Assembly: GCA_905221605.1 (NCBI GenBank)
Contig: CAJNDS010002136.1
Location: 470,001-520,000, forward strand
Length of the DNA stretch: 50,000 nucleotides
DNA from: Symbiodinium natans
Taxonomy: Eukaryota > Sar > Dinophyceae > Suessiales > Symbiodiniaceae
Reading direction: 5' to 3'
Below, in pieces: positions 31,801 through 37,482 of the stretch. Below the pieces are notes generated by a model. That model did not search any database. It was not told the origin of the DNA and worked only from the letters and a program-made list of their open reading frames with translations. The stretch's first letter is position 1; each line of letters opens with the position of its first letter. The position numbers and the translations under genes were made by a program.

Positions 31801-34800
31801 CGCAGGAACGCACACGCGCGGGCGCCCACGTCGCGCTGCGTTTGCAGGCGCAAAAAGGCGAGTGGGAACCTTGGCGGCTAGAGGAGTGGGGCGCCTTGTT
31901 TGGGACGCTCGCAGAGCCACGCTGGCCTTGGGCTTTCGTGCGGGCTGACATGTGCCAGTTCGCGCGGGCCAGTGGCCGCGGCAACCTCGTTGAGAGCGGG
32001 GCCCTGTGGCTCGCCGATTTCAGTTTAGAATCGGTAGGTCTGAGGTGTAGTAGGCCGGATGCGCTAGGCGCAGTGCAGCACAAGCACGTTGAGCGCGCGC
32101 AATCCGACTACAACCTCATAGGGGCGGCTTTCTGCGCCTCGCTCCAGGACCTTGGTCTGAGGGGCGCAGAAGAGCTGTGCACCGCTGCAGTTGAAAGCTT
32201 TCCAGCGACTGCGGGTGCAGATAGCGCCGCGGCTGCGCCACAGCCCTCTCCAGTCGTTCCCCTCCCGGACGTGCGGTCGGGCGAGGACCTCACGCCAGCA
32301 GAGCGTGCGGAGCTGGATAAGGAGGTGGATAAGTATGCCGCGGAGAAGGAAGCGTTTTGGCGGACCAAGGCGGACGCCAAGGACTGGGATTCCGTCCGGG
32401 CTGACCTTGAGGTCTATGCTCTTGCGGGCGAGAAGGTCGCGGAGGATCCTAGGCGCACCGAGGCCTATAGAGACCTCGTATGGTCGGGTTTGAAGATCGA
32501 GCCTGGACCAACCAGACCCGGGCTGACCGATGCTGACATCGCAGCCGTCAGGGAGGTCATACGGCGAAAGGCCGCTGGGTTCTGGGTGGAGGACACCACC
32601 AGGACCACGGTCAGGAAGTTCGCCCATGACTGCATCCCCACCGGGCCGCCGGTCTCGTCCCAGCCTCACAGTCTGAGGGGCGAGTCCGCGCAATGGGTCG
32701 ACGACAAGCTTGAAGAAGAATGCAAGCGGGGTCAGTTGATCCGCGGCAGCTCGGCTTGGGGATCTGCGCCGTTTCCGACCAAGGAAATGCCCAGCTACAA
32801 GCGGCATAGGAAGCGACGCTTGGTGGTTGACTACCGCCGTGTGAATGCCCGAATTAAGCGCTCCACGTACTATTGTCGGCGGGGCAGCGATGTGCTCGCC
32901 GCCGCAGTAGGTTCGGTTTGGTATACCTTCGTGGATGCGGTTAGTGGGTTTAATCAGATTAGGAACACCAAGCGTGCTCGCGAGGTGTTGGCCATTGTGG
33001 CAAGATCAGGGAAGTATCTCCCTGTCGGCCTCACCTTTGGCCCGATTAACGGCCCAGATGACTTCAACTTTGTGGTTGATAGGGCCTATGCCCCCGGCAG
33101 AGGTAGGCGCCTTAAGTATACTAAGGAGTGGATTGCCTACGTGGATGATCTTACTGTTAGGACGGGTAGGGTCATTGATGGGCAGTTTTTCACTGATGCC
33201 CAAGCCGAGGGGGCGGTGCGCGAAGCGTGCGCCAAGGGGGCAGTCGCGGCTCCGCAGAGCGCGTCGTCTGCTCTTGAAGCCTTAGGCGTTCGCGGTGCGC
33301 ACAACACCAAGCGCGCGAACCATGACGCGGCGCGCTCAGACCAGAATCACCCCACGCGCGTTCTGATGCTCAGGATGTTGGGGCTGTTCGGGTGTTTCTG
33401 TGTTCAGGGCGGGTGTTTTTGGGGCGGGCCGTTTCCCAGGTCGCCGGTCTGCGGGCAGAAGGATTTTTCGTCGTTCGTCGCGTGCAGCTTCGTTCGTTTG
33501 TCCCGCAGCCAGTGTTTAGGAAGCAGGCCTAGAGGTTCGGTCCAAGGTCGAAGCAGAAGCCGTAGAAGCCTTAAAGCCCAGACCTTAAGGAAACTCCCCA
33601 AACCCCCGCCGCAGCGGTTCAAGTGTGTTGTAGAGCCTAGGGTAGGTAGTCCCTCCCCGCGTTCGTGCCTGTGCACTGCGCCCCGCTGCGGGTCGCGACC
33701 AGACCGCGCGGGAGCGACCGATCGGTCGCCCGGACCTTCGTGGTCAACCACAAGGCCCCGCTGCGGGCCGTGCCCTGGCCGCGCGGGAGCGGCTGCCTAC
33801 CACTACTGCACACCGGCCCCTTGCAGCGGGCCGTGTCCTGGCCGCTCAAGGGCGCGTCAGGTTTCCTTTGCCCATCGGAGGTCCAGCAAAGCCGCGGGCC
33901 TCAGTGCCGCGATGGGTGGAGGAGGGTCGAAGGGCAGGGGCAAGAGCAAGAGCCCAGGCCCTAAGGGCCGGAAGGGCCCGCCCACGATAGACGATGTGCA
34001 GCGCCTGCTAGTCCGATGCATGCGGCACGGCGAAGGTGGCTGCAGAGGCCGGTTCGGTCCGGGCGGCCTCTACCCGGTTGATGAGTTGATCGAACAGCTC
34101 GGGATCACCATCAACCAGTACAACCAGGCGGTCGCGCACGACGCCAGCCAGCGGAAACCGAGGTTGGACACCTCGCACGCTGGTTTCCTTCGTGCCTTCC
34201 AAGGCCACTCTGCCGATTGCGGCCATCCGATGGGGTTCATGATGGAGGGCCTAAGTGAGACGGGCATCGACGACCTCATCCGTCAGTATGGCCCGGCCAT
34301 GTGGCACGGCACGGACCTGCATGTCGTGCCAAGCCTGTTGCAGAACGGCCTGATCCCCGGCGGCGGGCCGGGAGGCCGCCTCGGGGTGCACTACGTCCTA
34401 GGACACTGCCCCACGCAGTGGGAGGACGGAAGGCGCGGGTTCCGCCGCGGATCGACTTGCATAGTCGAGGTCCGACTGGCGGTCCTGCGGGACGCCGGAG
34501 TGCCCATCTATGCAGGAGCGGATGGGGTGGCCCTCACTGGCCAGATTAGGGCCACCGGCATTTCCCGCATCTGGGCACTCCCCAGGGGCTCGCCTGTCTA
34601 CTCAGACTTGATAGCTGAGTTGGAAGTGGATAGGTTGGTCCTGCGTGTCGACCTAAAGAGTTTAGGCGACTCCAGTGCGGGCCCCAACCCGCCGTTGGGG
34701 CGAGGACCGAAACTGGGCACGGTCCAAGCGTCCCAAGCTGCTGCGGCCAGCAGTGGCGCGGCGAGCTCCTCGACGGTTGTGCTGGCCCCTGCGGGTCGTG

Positions 34801-35969
34801 TCATGGCCGCGGGGGCCGCCCAACCTGTTACCCCTCCTAAGGCCGCGCCTAAGGCCAAAGGGCGTCCCTTAGGGACCCCTAGGACTTCGATCGTGCCAGC
34901 GAAGCCCAAGGTGTACCCTAGGCGTAACGTCCCGGGCCCCAATGTCCTCGAGCCCGAGGACTCGCTCGAGGAAGAGGCAGCCCAAGCAGCTGAAGGTGTC
35001 GAGGAAGATAGTTCCAGCTCGGATCTTCCCGACACGCGGGCGCCTCCAGCCGAGAGCACAGAGGAAGGAGTCCTCGTGCTCGGCCAGTCTGTGGTCACCA
35101 GCGCGAAGGAATACCTCGCGCGGTCCGAAGCTCTCCTTAGAGCGCAGAAGCTCCAGTCGAGAATACTGGAGGTTGCGGGAACTGCGATGGTGAAGCTGGA
35201 GAAGATCACCAAGCGTGAGGAGTCCCTCAAAACGCTGCGCCGAGAGGGAGAGAGTCGGGCGGCCGAAAAAGGCGCCGACGGGGAAGAGGTGTCTGACGAT
35301 GGTCAGGACGCCCCCGGGGCTGCGGGGTCGAGCACTTCCGCCAGGCCTTCGGGAGGCGGGACCGCCCAGTCCGCCTCAGCCTCAGAGGAGCCTCGCCCCA
35401 ACGCTGACGGCCACTACGGATGCTCGGCTCCGGGATGCGGGCTAGCCTTTGAGTCGCTGGCGCAGTACCACTTGCATCAGGCGGCCTGCCATGGCGCCTC
35501 TCTTCCGCCCAACCTGGGGATCAGCCCCTCCGCACCTCTTGACCCTTTTCGTCAGGACTGGCGGGGACGGCTGTTCCGCCGAGGGAAGGACGGTGGGTAT
35601 GGGGAGGTGCCCATGCTCCGAGTGATTGGGTACCACAAAGCCAACGGGTACGATCACTCGAGAGTCCCGCTCCTGAGGCGAGGGGACCGAATCCAGCTTG
35701 AGGATGGATCGCACCACATCTATGGTGGTAGCCATCCGCCGGGGTGGCTTCGCGACGACCCCGAGCTGGACCCCCCTGGTGCTCCAGAGGGAAGTGATGG
35801 AGGGTCCACGCCCAAGAGCGAGCCCACGGAGGAGGCCGTGCCCGAGCCTCCGCGGAAGGCCGCTCCGCGCGGGCGGGCCCTCGAGCCGCCGAAGGGGCGA
35901 CGTCCAGCGACGCCTGGCCGAGCGTCGCTCCAAGCGAGATTACTCGCCGGACCTGGTGACGCCTCTTGA
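22806..35969 (+). CDS. Retroelement gag-pol polyprotein with permuted RT and Tpt1/KptA-like domain
   Basis: A single open frame of about 4,390 codons from the first ATG (22806) to TGA at 35967-35969. Numbering below counts from the GTG at 22719, so the ATG is residue 30. Domains in order: acidic N-terminus; gag helical region (~425-625); Ala/Lys linker; CCCH fingers (688-, 761-); retropepsin-like (D886); Cys-rich segment (1147-) and hydrophobic segment (~1211-1230); RT thumb plus RNase H (~1405-1680); unknown region; integrase zinc finger (2373-), DD35E core (D2447, D2507, E2543) and GPY/F; methyltransferase-like relic (~2930-3090); RT fingers/palm (D3406, YVDD 3474-3477); low-quality spacer; Tpt1/KptA-like (3732-3985); acidic/coiled linker; C2H2 finger (4235-). 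Residues ~3530-3731 read like translated spacer, so the Tpt1 part may be expressed separately from the ATG at 33912. All catalytic residues looked for are present except the normal protease motif. Confidence 0.88.
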   Translation: MSAEVAGQAEGVTLLEAIEGGDVPYPERMSYVAWLKWRRETGSRPLSKRDGVSTTPEQEAALWRKVMKFLHDAEGEDEEEEEEEEDSELVPEASGAGGDSPPRVDVSAAARELAMVPTGAAYVPATAPGSRPAGPSGPPSTAGSVPGTAEGLQAELRAIFRPDQEPVADYLTRVSRIVLALKAHGVTVSSRDLDALSTKATLLADEFSKIGGDWHPTKMVRRLRTRFSVAALRGGEDPEDAEEIQREIQCIGELILALGGKESSSQEKVWSSPSDVPVEAVGPRSPGLPQPATASGLGVGLDRGGLHTAEVAGGPSAARDLGATDGDSPLRAKLAALEMEIEALKRGSDGGGSQTGSQNPAGDFAAALAAQTEALKEALAQRGGQSSITTVKTDLTWPTLTDDKSDARDVVLFYEEFEDVCALANNCRGMSAREKLLALRGRCRGSRMKTYTNAYRAAWKSGEVLSDPQAVYDRIKNKHLMFGESREEREVRVDGEHASLAKGKLTGHQFEPLFEASIADLEAVGLGKTPRELYLSYLRKTPPYLQKEIRNDKRLWPGDPKDGGLRGPQTWEESHKVVLEYEQREAAHRAVSHSVYSTTGSPSADPSVALAEAQKEIRSLKAAAKAAAKGAAAAAKAGADQTFAAASKGAGKGADKKICFHFRDHGNCPKGDACPYSHDKELRRKALAAKKGDQTFATAKGKGKGKGGGKAKASAKPKAAAKGAAKPPGTVCPFFSKNGSCKKGASCDMVHNLTTSGGTPALPANWAAPSGASMSNPFAAFSVQMGSSGVQAGVSGAAGRAAVQQHALPLSKGGRDKFATLHDLPKGWWSLADNEPGGYQYRTVVQVLDRKVECMLDGCAGANHVTEELVVGMMNRAAELGIGTEDPGFPVVRLEKWVHPEYVHGIASGAPVPLKGAAVLRVTLLEGRTADDCRPNTEIFVRCKIAARGTSDWHGLILGGRALDCAGRMGLGFRPGPDFHVLDTLGIRMPRCEDHSKTRKDRAYAFEARLSSLDDASCTEPGGGSRELLRYDGEEPLELSPGDGVLVPVVREQGVSAEGSLSEVVLPVECGVEAVPGLWPTGEGKGFVLLAAQECDHSLQPGEVVAEVRSGLVSTAACGCGAVETVFESEPSPQACADCGVAVASVDHDPCFACGSASRAAARSFQGCSSCARSFGRLRTGARIGVLSVLAAVTVLASVWSGSGPVGRPVEEPGVLTCLDHLPSVDSWWEAPGGYASVWGRRPAQKDLGTLAVEKAPYETCLLQRVGEAWRLWDTRDLRVAESVACSDEVPVTERLAVFRTRKGPRWAGWREGSATAGRGASDAVRPADAVDTARCPSYHIVESWDIEKMIEEPPTDYYYEKLAADMRARHPKACPHLLDHLVSLEGFLDKSILFGFSFGISKAEVCVSKGKLLGHNIGRDGSSPDEERCQAVIDFPPLWEKLHIQQFLGCANWLRGYLPVEYGHAAKILGQWQKPGAVFPEGGLGSAATEGCKAFKAIKRMMQNRINLATFDEASAADGSCPLEQIADASGIAVGGSVVQMTRDLSQLKVLMTHSKSLTPAQQNWPPLIQEAFAQLEVKRATRRMFGSIRTLCWTDHANLTRAQTSDIGMDPKLVRWVAEILMDGSEIRSLSGRSATLGDSFSRNPKDRDALLAARTKDLEGLSGQLRGFDLDQYLGEGTEGDGPVPWAVGNDAVPEPAGRVQAAAVPMCVVAALPVRVMVVFDYARWKEQDAELTEIRRVFQASLPGVSVAVRGCWGPFEDTDGLASHFDCGAGRLAGTKKIKRIRVDLLTSCAKVLREASGFRPQFLVGLGQGGLVTAVLRWPLVVELTLQARNLQRKEARAVGEAWAGIKAIWAVRPRLWRTQQGHLEVAEACPELKKDFPEPPLRGFGIVGKQALGAEVLRSLRLDAVRSIDDASIRGMLDEPSRPLWDHEGLCICGKRTYLFSRCPACIEKEAVDTSVEIAEREEPEPPLEGDLEAHEVGLEVNSVLATLDRTGGLFRVRSSTIQQWAVGFRTTPKDVPVPTVYGMLSGKLWKKGHSMKLSLGSQHKDLSKWGDVKPYWTTWVVREDGAVVAGHNCSSLDAVQGDIVVHWSSVVNWHGHRHVVNEQCEVLWRSKGKEVALDPSFGKLIALVGRVTQVIGWRATGEASDPRGSTRQASRVLAQFSASNEGVEGHWTAGATSRGKNANECKLQGRVLAFMGEEHEGPAVVLELVSHSPILCIWDLSSTKVKVEFKGGVPSLSLAAGEDENRREQLAVEARDAANISEFRVTGSLRTAWYEGQRRDPSLAGSIRKPEPPMVISGDGLLEREVTLRTGQTVVVPVVPNGAAGANGVTWRRACSHSVHCGVLGAHRSAEVTIKLLERAVWWPDLEKDVRTWVAKCLACIKGRSRPTKVEARAVKCGAETCWQEVSVDCEGPNREDREGHRYSLTYFDCLSHAVLLEPMRSLTHAEVRRAFVRCVLRSRTIPSLIRSDRGPEFKNALMAELSAMLGTEWRFSAPLRPCELGANERVHQEVQKVLGAVVRQVGASLSEAWSDWLVVAEYVIDNTPGPHGYTPRDLERSWSLALPLEKDVLRDALQFEPISDWARSQFKQFSELAAAVREHWTRSSEARAKLANRHRRTVDLKPGDRVVWNAPRARSEGAGRVPWKPGLTGPWRVLEVKGHRLTLEPVSMESGGTSSARRGPMEAHAEDCILVPADADGAESREPVVFEDDGTGGDDLSRPSLGQQVQGDAKQVEFTLTRRGRDFVLRLGDRIAYRGVGGGPKVCRLGRVTQVDAARAQVGVHRYLPDASGVRVKWRLAYIAEDGALTLSEGTRPAHEAVSVKEIISKIDLNRDGVLAAASARKLDKGAYSLQDRTLERASRAGTGVLSIQEALADLLVAEPRVSQPRASPESGAVESWFRQYFLGGVADVLEVAWGDAVVSDAARRHGYRVVPAFVQGKQAYGITWDLAAEEHLEAISGAVLRTEPKVLVIGLEGKNVPRVFLQLVVRCAQERTRAGAHVALRLQAQKGEWEPWRLEEWGALFGTLAEPRWPWAFVRADMCQFARASGRGNLVESGALWLADFSLESVGLRCSRPDALGAVQHKHVERAQSDYNLIGAAFCASLQDLGLRGAEELCTAAVESFPATAGADSAAAAPQPSPVVPLPDVRSGEDLTPAERAELDKEVDKYAAEKEAFWRTKADAKDWDSVRADLEVYALAGEKVAEDPRRTEAYRDLVWSGLKIEPGPTRPGLTDADIAAVREVIRRKAAGFWVEDTTRTTVRKFAHDCIPTGPPVSSQPHSLRGESAQWVDDKLEEECKRGQLIRGSSAWGSAPFPTKEMPSYKRHRKRRLVVDYRRVNARIKRSTYYCRRGSDVLAAAVGSVWYTFVDAVSGFNQIRNTKRAREVLAIVARSGKYLPVGLTFGPINGPDDFNFVVDRAYAPGRGRRLKYTKEWIAYVDDLTVRTGRVIDGQFFTDAQAEGAVREACAKGAVAAPQSASSALEALGVRGAHNTKRANHDAARSDQNHPTRVLMLRMLGLFGCFCVQGGCFWGGPFPRSPVCGQKDFSSFVACSFVRLSRSQCLGSRPRGSVQGRSRSRRSLKAQTLRKLPKPPPQRFKCVVEPRVGSPSPRSCLCTAPRCGSRPDRAGATDRSPGPSWSTTRPRCGPCPGRAGAAAYHYCTPAPCSGPCPGRSRARQVSFAHRRSSKAAGLSAAMGGGGSKGRGKSKSPGPKGRKGPPTIDDVQRLLVRCMRHGEGGCRGRFGPGGLYPVDELIEQLGITINQYNQAVAHDASQRKPRLDTSHAGFLRAFQGHSADCGHPMGFMMEGLSETGIDDLIRQYGPAMWHGTDLHVVPSLLQNGLIPGGGPGGRLGVHYVLGHCPTQWEDGRRGFRRGSTCIVEVRLAVLRDAGVPIYAGADGVALTGQIRATGISRIWALPRGSPVYSDLIAELEVDRLVLRVDLKSLGDSSAGPNPPLGRGPKLGTVQASQAAAASSGAASSSTVVLAPAGRVMAAGAAQPVTPPKAAPKAKGRPLGTPRTSIVPAKPKVYPRRNVPGPNVLEPEDSLEEEAAQAAEGVEEDSSSSDLPDTRAPPAESTEEGVLVLGQSVVTSAKEYLARSEALLRAQKLQSRILEVAGTAMVKLEKITKREESLKTLRREGESRAAEKGADGEEVSDDGQDAPGAAGSSTSARPSGGGTAQSASASEEPRPNADGHYGCSAPGCGLAFESLAQYHLHQAACHGASLPPNLGISPSAPLDPFRQDWRGRLFRRGKDGGYGEVPMLRVIGYHKANGYDHSRVPLLRRGDRIQLEDGSHHIYGGSHPPGWLRDDPELDPPGAPEGSDGGSTPKSEPTEEAVPEPPRKAAPRGRALEPPKGRRPATPGRASLQARLLAGPGDAS
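23990..24590 (+). other. Gag capsid-like domain
   Basis: Residues about 425-625 show the Retrotrans_gag/UBN2 pattern: an aromatic helix (VVLFYEEFEDVCAL), a central LRGRCRGSRMKTY region and YLRKTPPYLQKEI. It precedes nucleic-acid-binding fingers and a protease, as in other LTR elements. It would form the particle shell. Confidence 0.7.
24777..25063 (+). other. Two CCCH zinc fingers (nucleocapsid role)
   Basis: C688-x7-C-x5-C-x3-H (starts CFHFRDHGNCPKGDAC) and C761-x7-C-x5-C-x3-H (CPFFSKNGSCKKGASC) flank a KGKGKGKGGG basic stretch. Most LTR elements use CCHC knuckles here; CCCH fingers are an RNA-binding substitute. Confidence 0.85.
25330..25760 (+). other. Retropepsin-like protease, atypical active site
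   Basis: The CMLDGCAGANHV motif (D886) sits where DTGA/DSGA is expected. A downstream LILGGRALDCAG resembles the ILG motif near the C-terminus of retropepsins. The small residue after Asp is Gly-Cys instead of Thr/Ser-Gly, so activity is uncertain. Confidence 0.55.
26150..26420 (+). other. Cys-rich ribbon and hydrophobic segment between protease and RNase H
   Basis: From C1147 there are repeated CxC/CxxC pairs (CGCG, CADC, CFAC, CSSC), then a hydrophobic stretch at about 26349-26405 (VLSVLAAVTVLASVW). This occupies the place where RT fingers/palm normally lie. Function unknown. Confidence 0.5.
26930..27740 (+). other. RT thumb/connection and RNase H (Ty3 type), lacking the palm
   Basis: The KLLGHNIGRDG motif (L1442-) and IQQFLGCANWLRGYLP match the thumb/connection of Ty3 RTs (usual LGH...G and FLG..NyyR.fip). 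RNase H follows: D1558 in DASG, IQEAFAQLE, and WTDH (D1626). No YxDD or fingers motif occurs upstream; they lie ~5.4 kb downstream. Confidence 0.85.
27950..28420 (+). other. Unrecognised alpha/beta-like region after RNase H
   Basis: Alternating hydrophobic strands (VRVMVVFDYARW, FLVGLGQGGLVTAVL) suggest an alpha/beta fold, and GLGQGG resembles a nucleophile elbow with Gln in place of Ser. Further on (near 28622) a CxC...CxxC cluster (CICGKRTYLFSRCPAC) follows. I do not recognise the family. Confidence 0.3.
29830..30420 (+). other. Integrase: HHCC finger and DD35E core
   Basis: The zinc-binding part has H2375-x3-H...GAH and C-x2-C in WVAKCLACIKG, with WWPDLEKDV as in Ty3 integrases. The core has D2447 (VSVDCEGP), D2507 (IRSDRGPEF) and E2543 (GANERVH), with 35 residues between D2507 and E2543. 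All three catalytic acids are present. Confidence 0.92.
30690..30830 (+). other. Integrase C-terminal GPY/F-like module
   Basis: LKPGDRVVWNAPRARSEG followed by KPGLTGPWRVLEV matches the SH3-like/GPY-F module of Ty3 integrases. No chromodomain was recognised after it. Confidence 0.65.
31500..31990 (+). other. Degenerate SAM-methyltransferase-like domain
   Basis: The order VADVLEVAWGDAVVSDAARR, a Gly/hydrophobic second strand (YGITWDLA) and KVLVIGLEG resembles cytosine-methyltransferase-like relics seen between integrase and RT in some algal and fungal retroelements. Motif I (FxGxG) and the PC motif are absent, so it would be inactive. Recognised by pattern only. Confidence 0.35.
32670..33240 (+). 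other. RT fingers and palm, displaced C-terminal to integrase
   Basis: KRRLVVDYRRVNARI (fingers), TFVDAVSGFNQI (first catalytic Asp D3406), LTFGPINGPDDFNF (counterpart of PFGL.NAP..FQ) and YVDDLTV (Y3474, D3476, D3477) are in order. The domain stops soon after YVDD and has no thumb; the thumb lies upstream at 26930-27240. Base composition of both halves is visibly less GC-rich than their neighbours, which fits a common origin. Confidence 0.88.
33300..33911 (+). other. Open but probably non-coding spacer inside the long frame
   Basis: The translation is Cys/Arg/Pro/Ser-rich without domain character. The DNA contains three copies of a 21-bp motif (33688, 33763, 33826) that also occurs in the 5' leader and 3' tail. 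An ATG at 33912 follows. This may be an intercistronic region with an SL trans-splice acceptor. Confidence 0.5.
33912..34670 (+). other. Tpt1/KptA-like RNA 2'-phosphotransferase domain
   Basis: Family hallmarks occur in order: CMRHGE (counterpart of LRHxPE; R3769, H3770), a winged-helix segment LYPVDELIEQLG, LRAFQGHS (R3825, H3830), WHGTDLHVVPSLLQNGL (H3863-T3865), GRRGFRRG (R3905, R3906) and GADGVALTGQI. About 240 residues, close to the usual Tpt1 size. The known family removes a splice-junction 2'-phosphate from RNA using NAD+, and some members ADP-ribosylate RNA or DNA ends. A KGRGKSKSPGPKGRKG stretch precedes it. The assignment is by motif recall. Confidence 0.8.
35412..35500 (+). other. 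C2H2 zinc finger near the end of the long frame
   Basis: C4235-x4-C-x12-H-x4-H with central Phe and Leu (CGLAFESLAQYHLH) is a classical C2H2 finger. Likely nucleic-acid binding. Confidence 0.7.
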
Positions 35970-37482
35970 CGGTCTCCATGCCAAGGAGATCGACTCCTTC
36001 TTCGCGGGCGACCCAGCCGCGGATAGCCTTGACGTCATTTTGATGCGCGCCGAGGTTCGCACTGAGTCCCACCTCAAAGTTGGCCGGGAGGAGGAAGAGC
36101 CCCTGGTCAAGGAGGAGCAGGAGGAGGAGGCTGAGGTCGTCAAGGACGAGGAGGTCTCGGTTGAGATGGAGGCTGCCACCGCGGATGAGGCGGACGAGGT
36201 CGCCCTCCCAGCCAACCGAGCCTACGTCGAAGGCCGCTTTTACCCCTACGGCAGCTGGCGGTGCTTCTTCTGCGAAGCCATCAACCCGGTTACCGAGGAC
36301 CAGTGCCTCACCACGCACGCGGGCGGCCCGAATGCGGGCGCCCCGTGCGACGGCCGATGGATCAATGGGATCGACATCGGGTGGTGGGAGGTGGATCCCC
36401 AAACCGCGCCGGAGCAATGGCGGCGGAGGTTTTCTGCCGAAGAGCTTGAAGACCAACAAGCGCGGGCAGATGCCGCGAGGCTCCTCAGCGATGAGGAACT
36501 CGCTGAAGCCCTCCAGGCGGCTGAGGAGGCGCAGGCGGCCGAGCGCGCCAAGAAGCGGGAGCGGCGCCAGGCGGAGAAGGCGGAGCGCGATGATCACATC
36601 AGCGAGGCGCTCCGAATAGCAGGGTGGCAGTGCCCTAACTGCTATGAATGGAACCTTTCATTCAGGCAGCTGTGCTTTAGGTGCAGCACACCCCTCCGCT
36701 TGGCAGAGGTCGTTTCCCGCGGGATCCCGGATCCGCGGCGCGGCGAACAGAGGGACTCGGGCTCCGAGAGCAGCCAGGATGAGCTGGAGTACGAGATCCT
36801 TCTGGCCAATCGCGCGATGGATCAGGAAACGATCCAGCCTCTTCTTAGAAGCAAACACAAGAAGAGGGGCGGCAAGAGACGTCGCGAGGAGGCGACGCAC
36901 GGCAAGGGCCGCGACCCTTGGGGTGCTTGGGCAGACGCCCGTGGCAAGGGCCAGGGCAAGCCGAAGGGCAGAGGCAAGTCCGATGCCAAGGGCAAGCCCA
37001 AGGGGAGGGGCAAGTACGCCTGGGGCGCTTTCGCCGCGGGCATTGTTGCCGCGCTCCAACCCCGCCCAAGCACAAGCTGGGTCCCAGCTTTCCCGTGCGG
37101 GTCGGCCCGGCCGCCGCCGAGTGTTCCGCTTCCGCCGCGGACCCCCTTTTTCCTGGGTCGCGGGCTCCTCAATCGGTTGATGCACGCCCTCAACGGGAAC
37201 ATCAACGGCTGGTGGGGCCTGGCGGCTGCAGCGTCGGCGCCGATTGCCTTGCAGTTGCACCGCGGGGTTGTGCATGTTGTCGAGGACTCCATGCACGCGG
37301 TTGCAACGGTTTCGGCCGACGTTGTCGAGGAAATCGGCCATGGGGCCAGGCGGACCGTGTGGGTCGCCGGAACAGCCATCACTCTGGTAGTAGTGATCTT
37401 GTGCGGTGCTGTTCTGGTACGTGAGTCGTGCCGTTGCCAATCGCATTGCGCACTTGCGACATGGCAACACCGCGGCCCCTGA
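35704..37482 (+). CDS. Retroelement second frame: RanBP2-type zinc fingers, KG-rich region, C-terminal membrane segment
   Basis: Frame +1 relative to the polyprotein, overlapping its last ~270 bases. Counting from 35698, sensible protein begins near residue 70 (KRDYSPDLVTPLDGL). An acidic EEEE/VKEE segment follows, then a RanBP2-type finger (W187-x-C-x2-C...C) and a second canonical one (W310QCPNCYEWNLSFRQLCFRC), separated by an Ala/Glu/Arg coiled-coil-like helix. Next come a GKGQGKPKGRGK basic tract and a C-terminal hydrophobic segment (VWVAGTAITLVVVILCGAVL). RanBP2 fingers commonly bind single-stranded RNA or ubiquitin. The in-frame ATG at 35704 lies inside polyprotein coding sequence, so a +1 frameshift or splicing out of the first frame is more likely than independent initiation. 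An assembly indel is the alternative. Confidence 0.75.
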   Translation: MDRTTSMVVAIRRGGFATTPSWTPLVLQREVMEGPRPRASPRRRPCPSLRGRPLRAGGPSSRRRGDVQRRLAERRSKRDYSPDLVTPLDGLHAKEIDSFFAGDPAADSLDVILMRAEVRTESHLKVGREEEEPLVKEEQEEEAEVVKDEEVSVEMEAATADEADEVALPANRAYVEGRFYPYGSWRCFFCEAINPVTEDQCLTTHAGGPNAGAPCDGRWINGIDIGWWEVDPQTAPEQWRRRFSAEELEDQQARADAARLLSDEELAEALQAAEEAQAAERAKKRERRQAEKAERDDHISEALRIAGWQCPNCYEWNLSFRQLCFRCSTPLRLAEVVSRGIPDPRRGEQRDSGSESSQDELEYEILLANRAMDQETIQPLLRSKHKKRGGKRRREEATHGKGRDPWGAWADARGKGQGKPKGRGKSDAKGKPKGRGKYAWGAFAAGIVAALQPRPSTSWVPAFPCGSARPPPSVPLPPRTPFFLGRGLLNRLMHALNGNINGWWGLAAAASAPIALQLHRGVVHVVEDSMHAVATVSADVVEEIGHGARRTVWVAGTAITLVVVILCGAVLVRESCRCQSHCALATWQHRGP

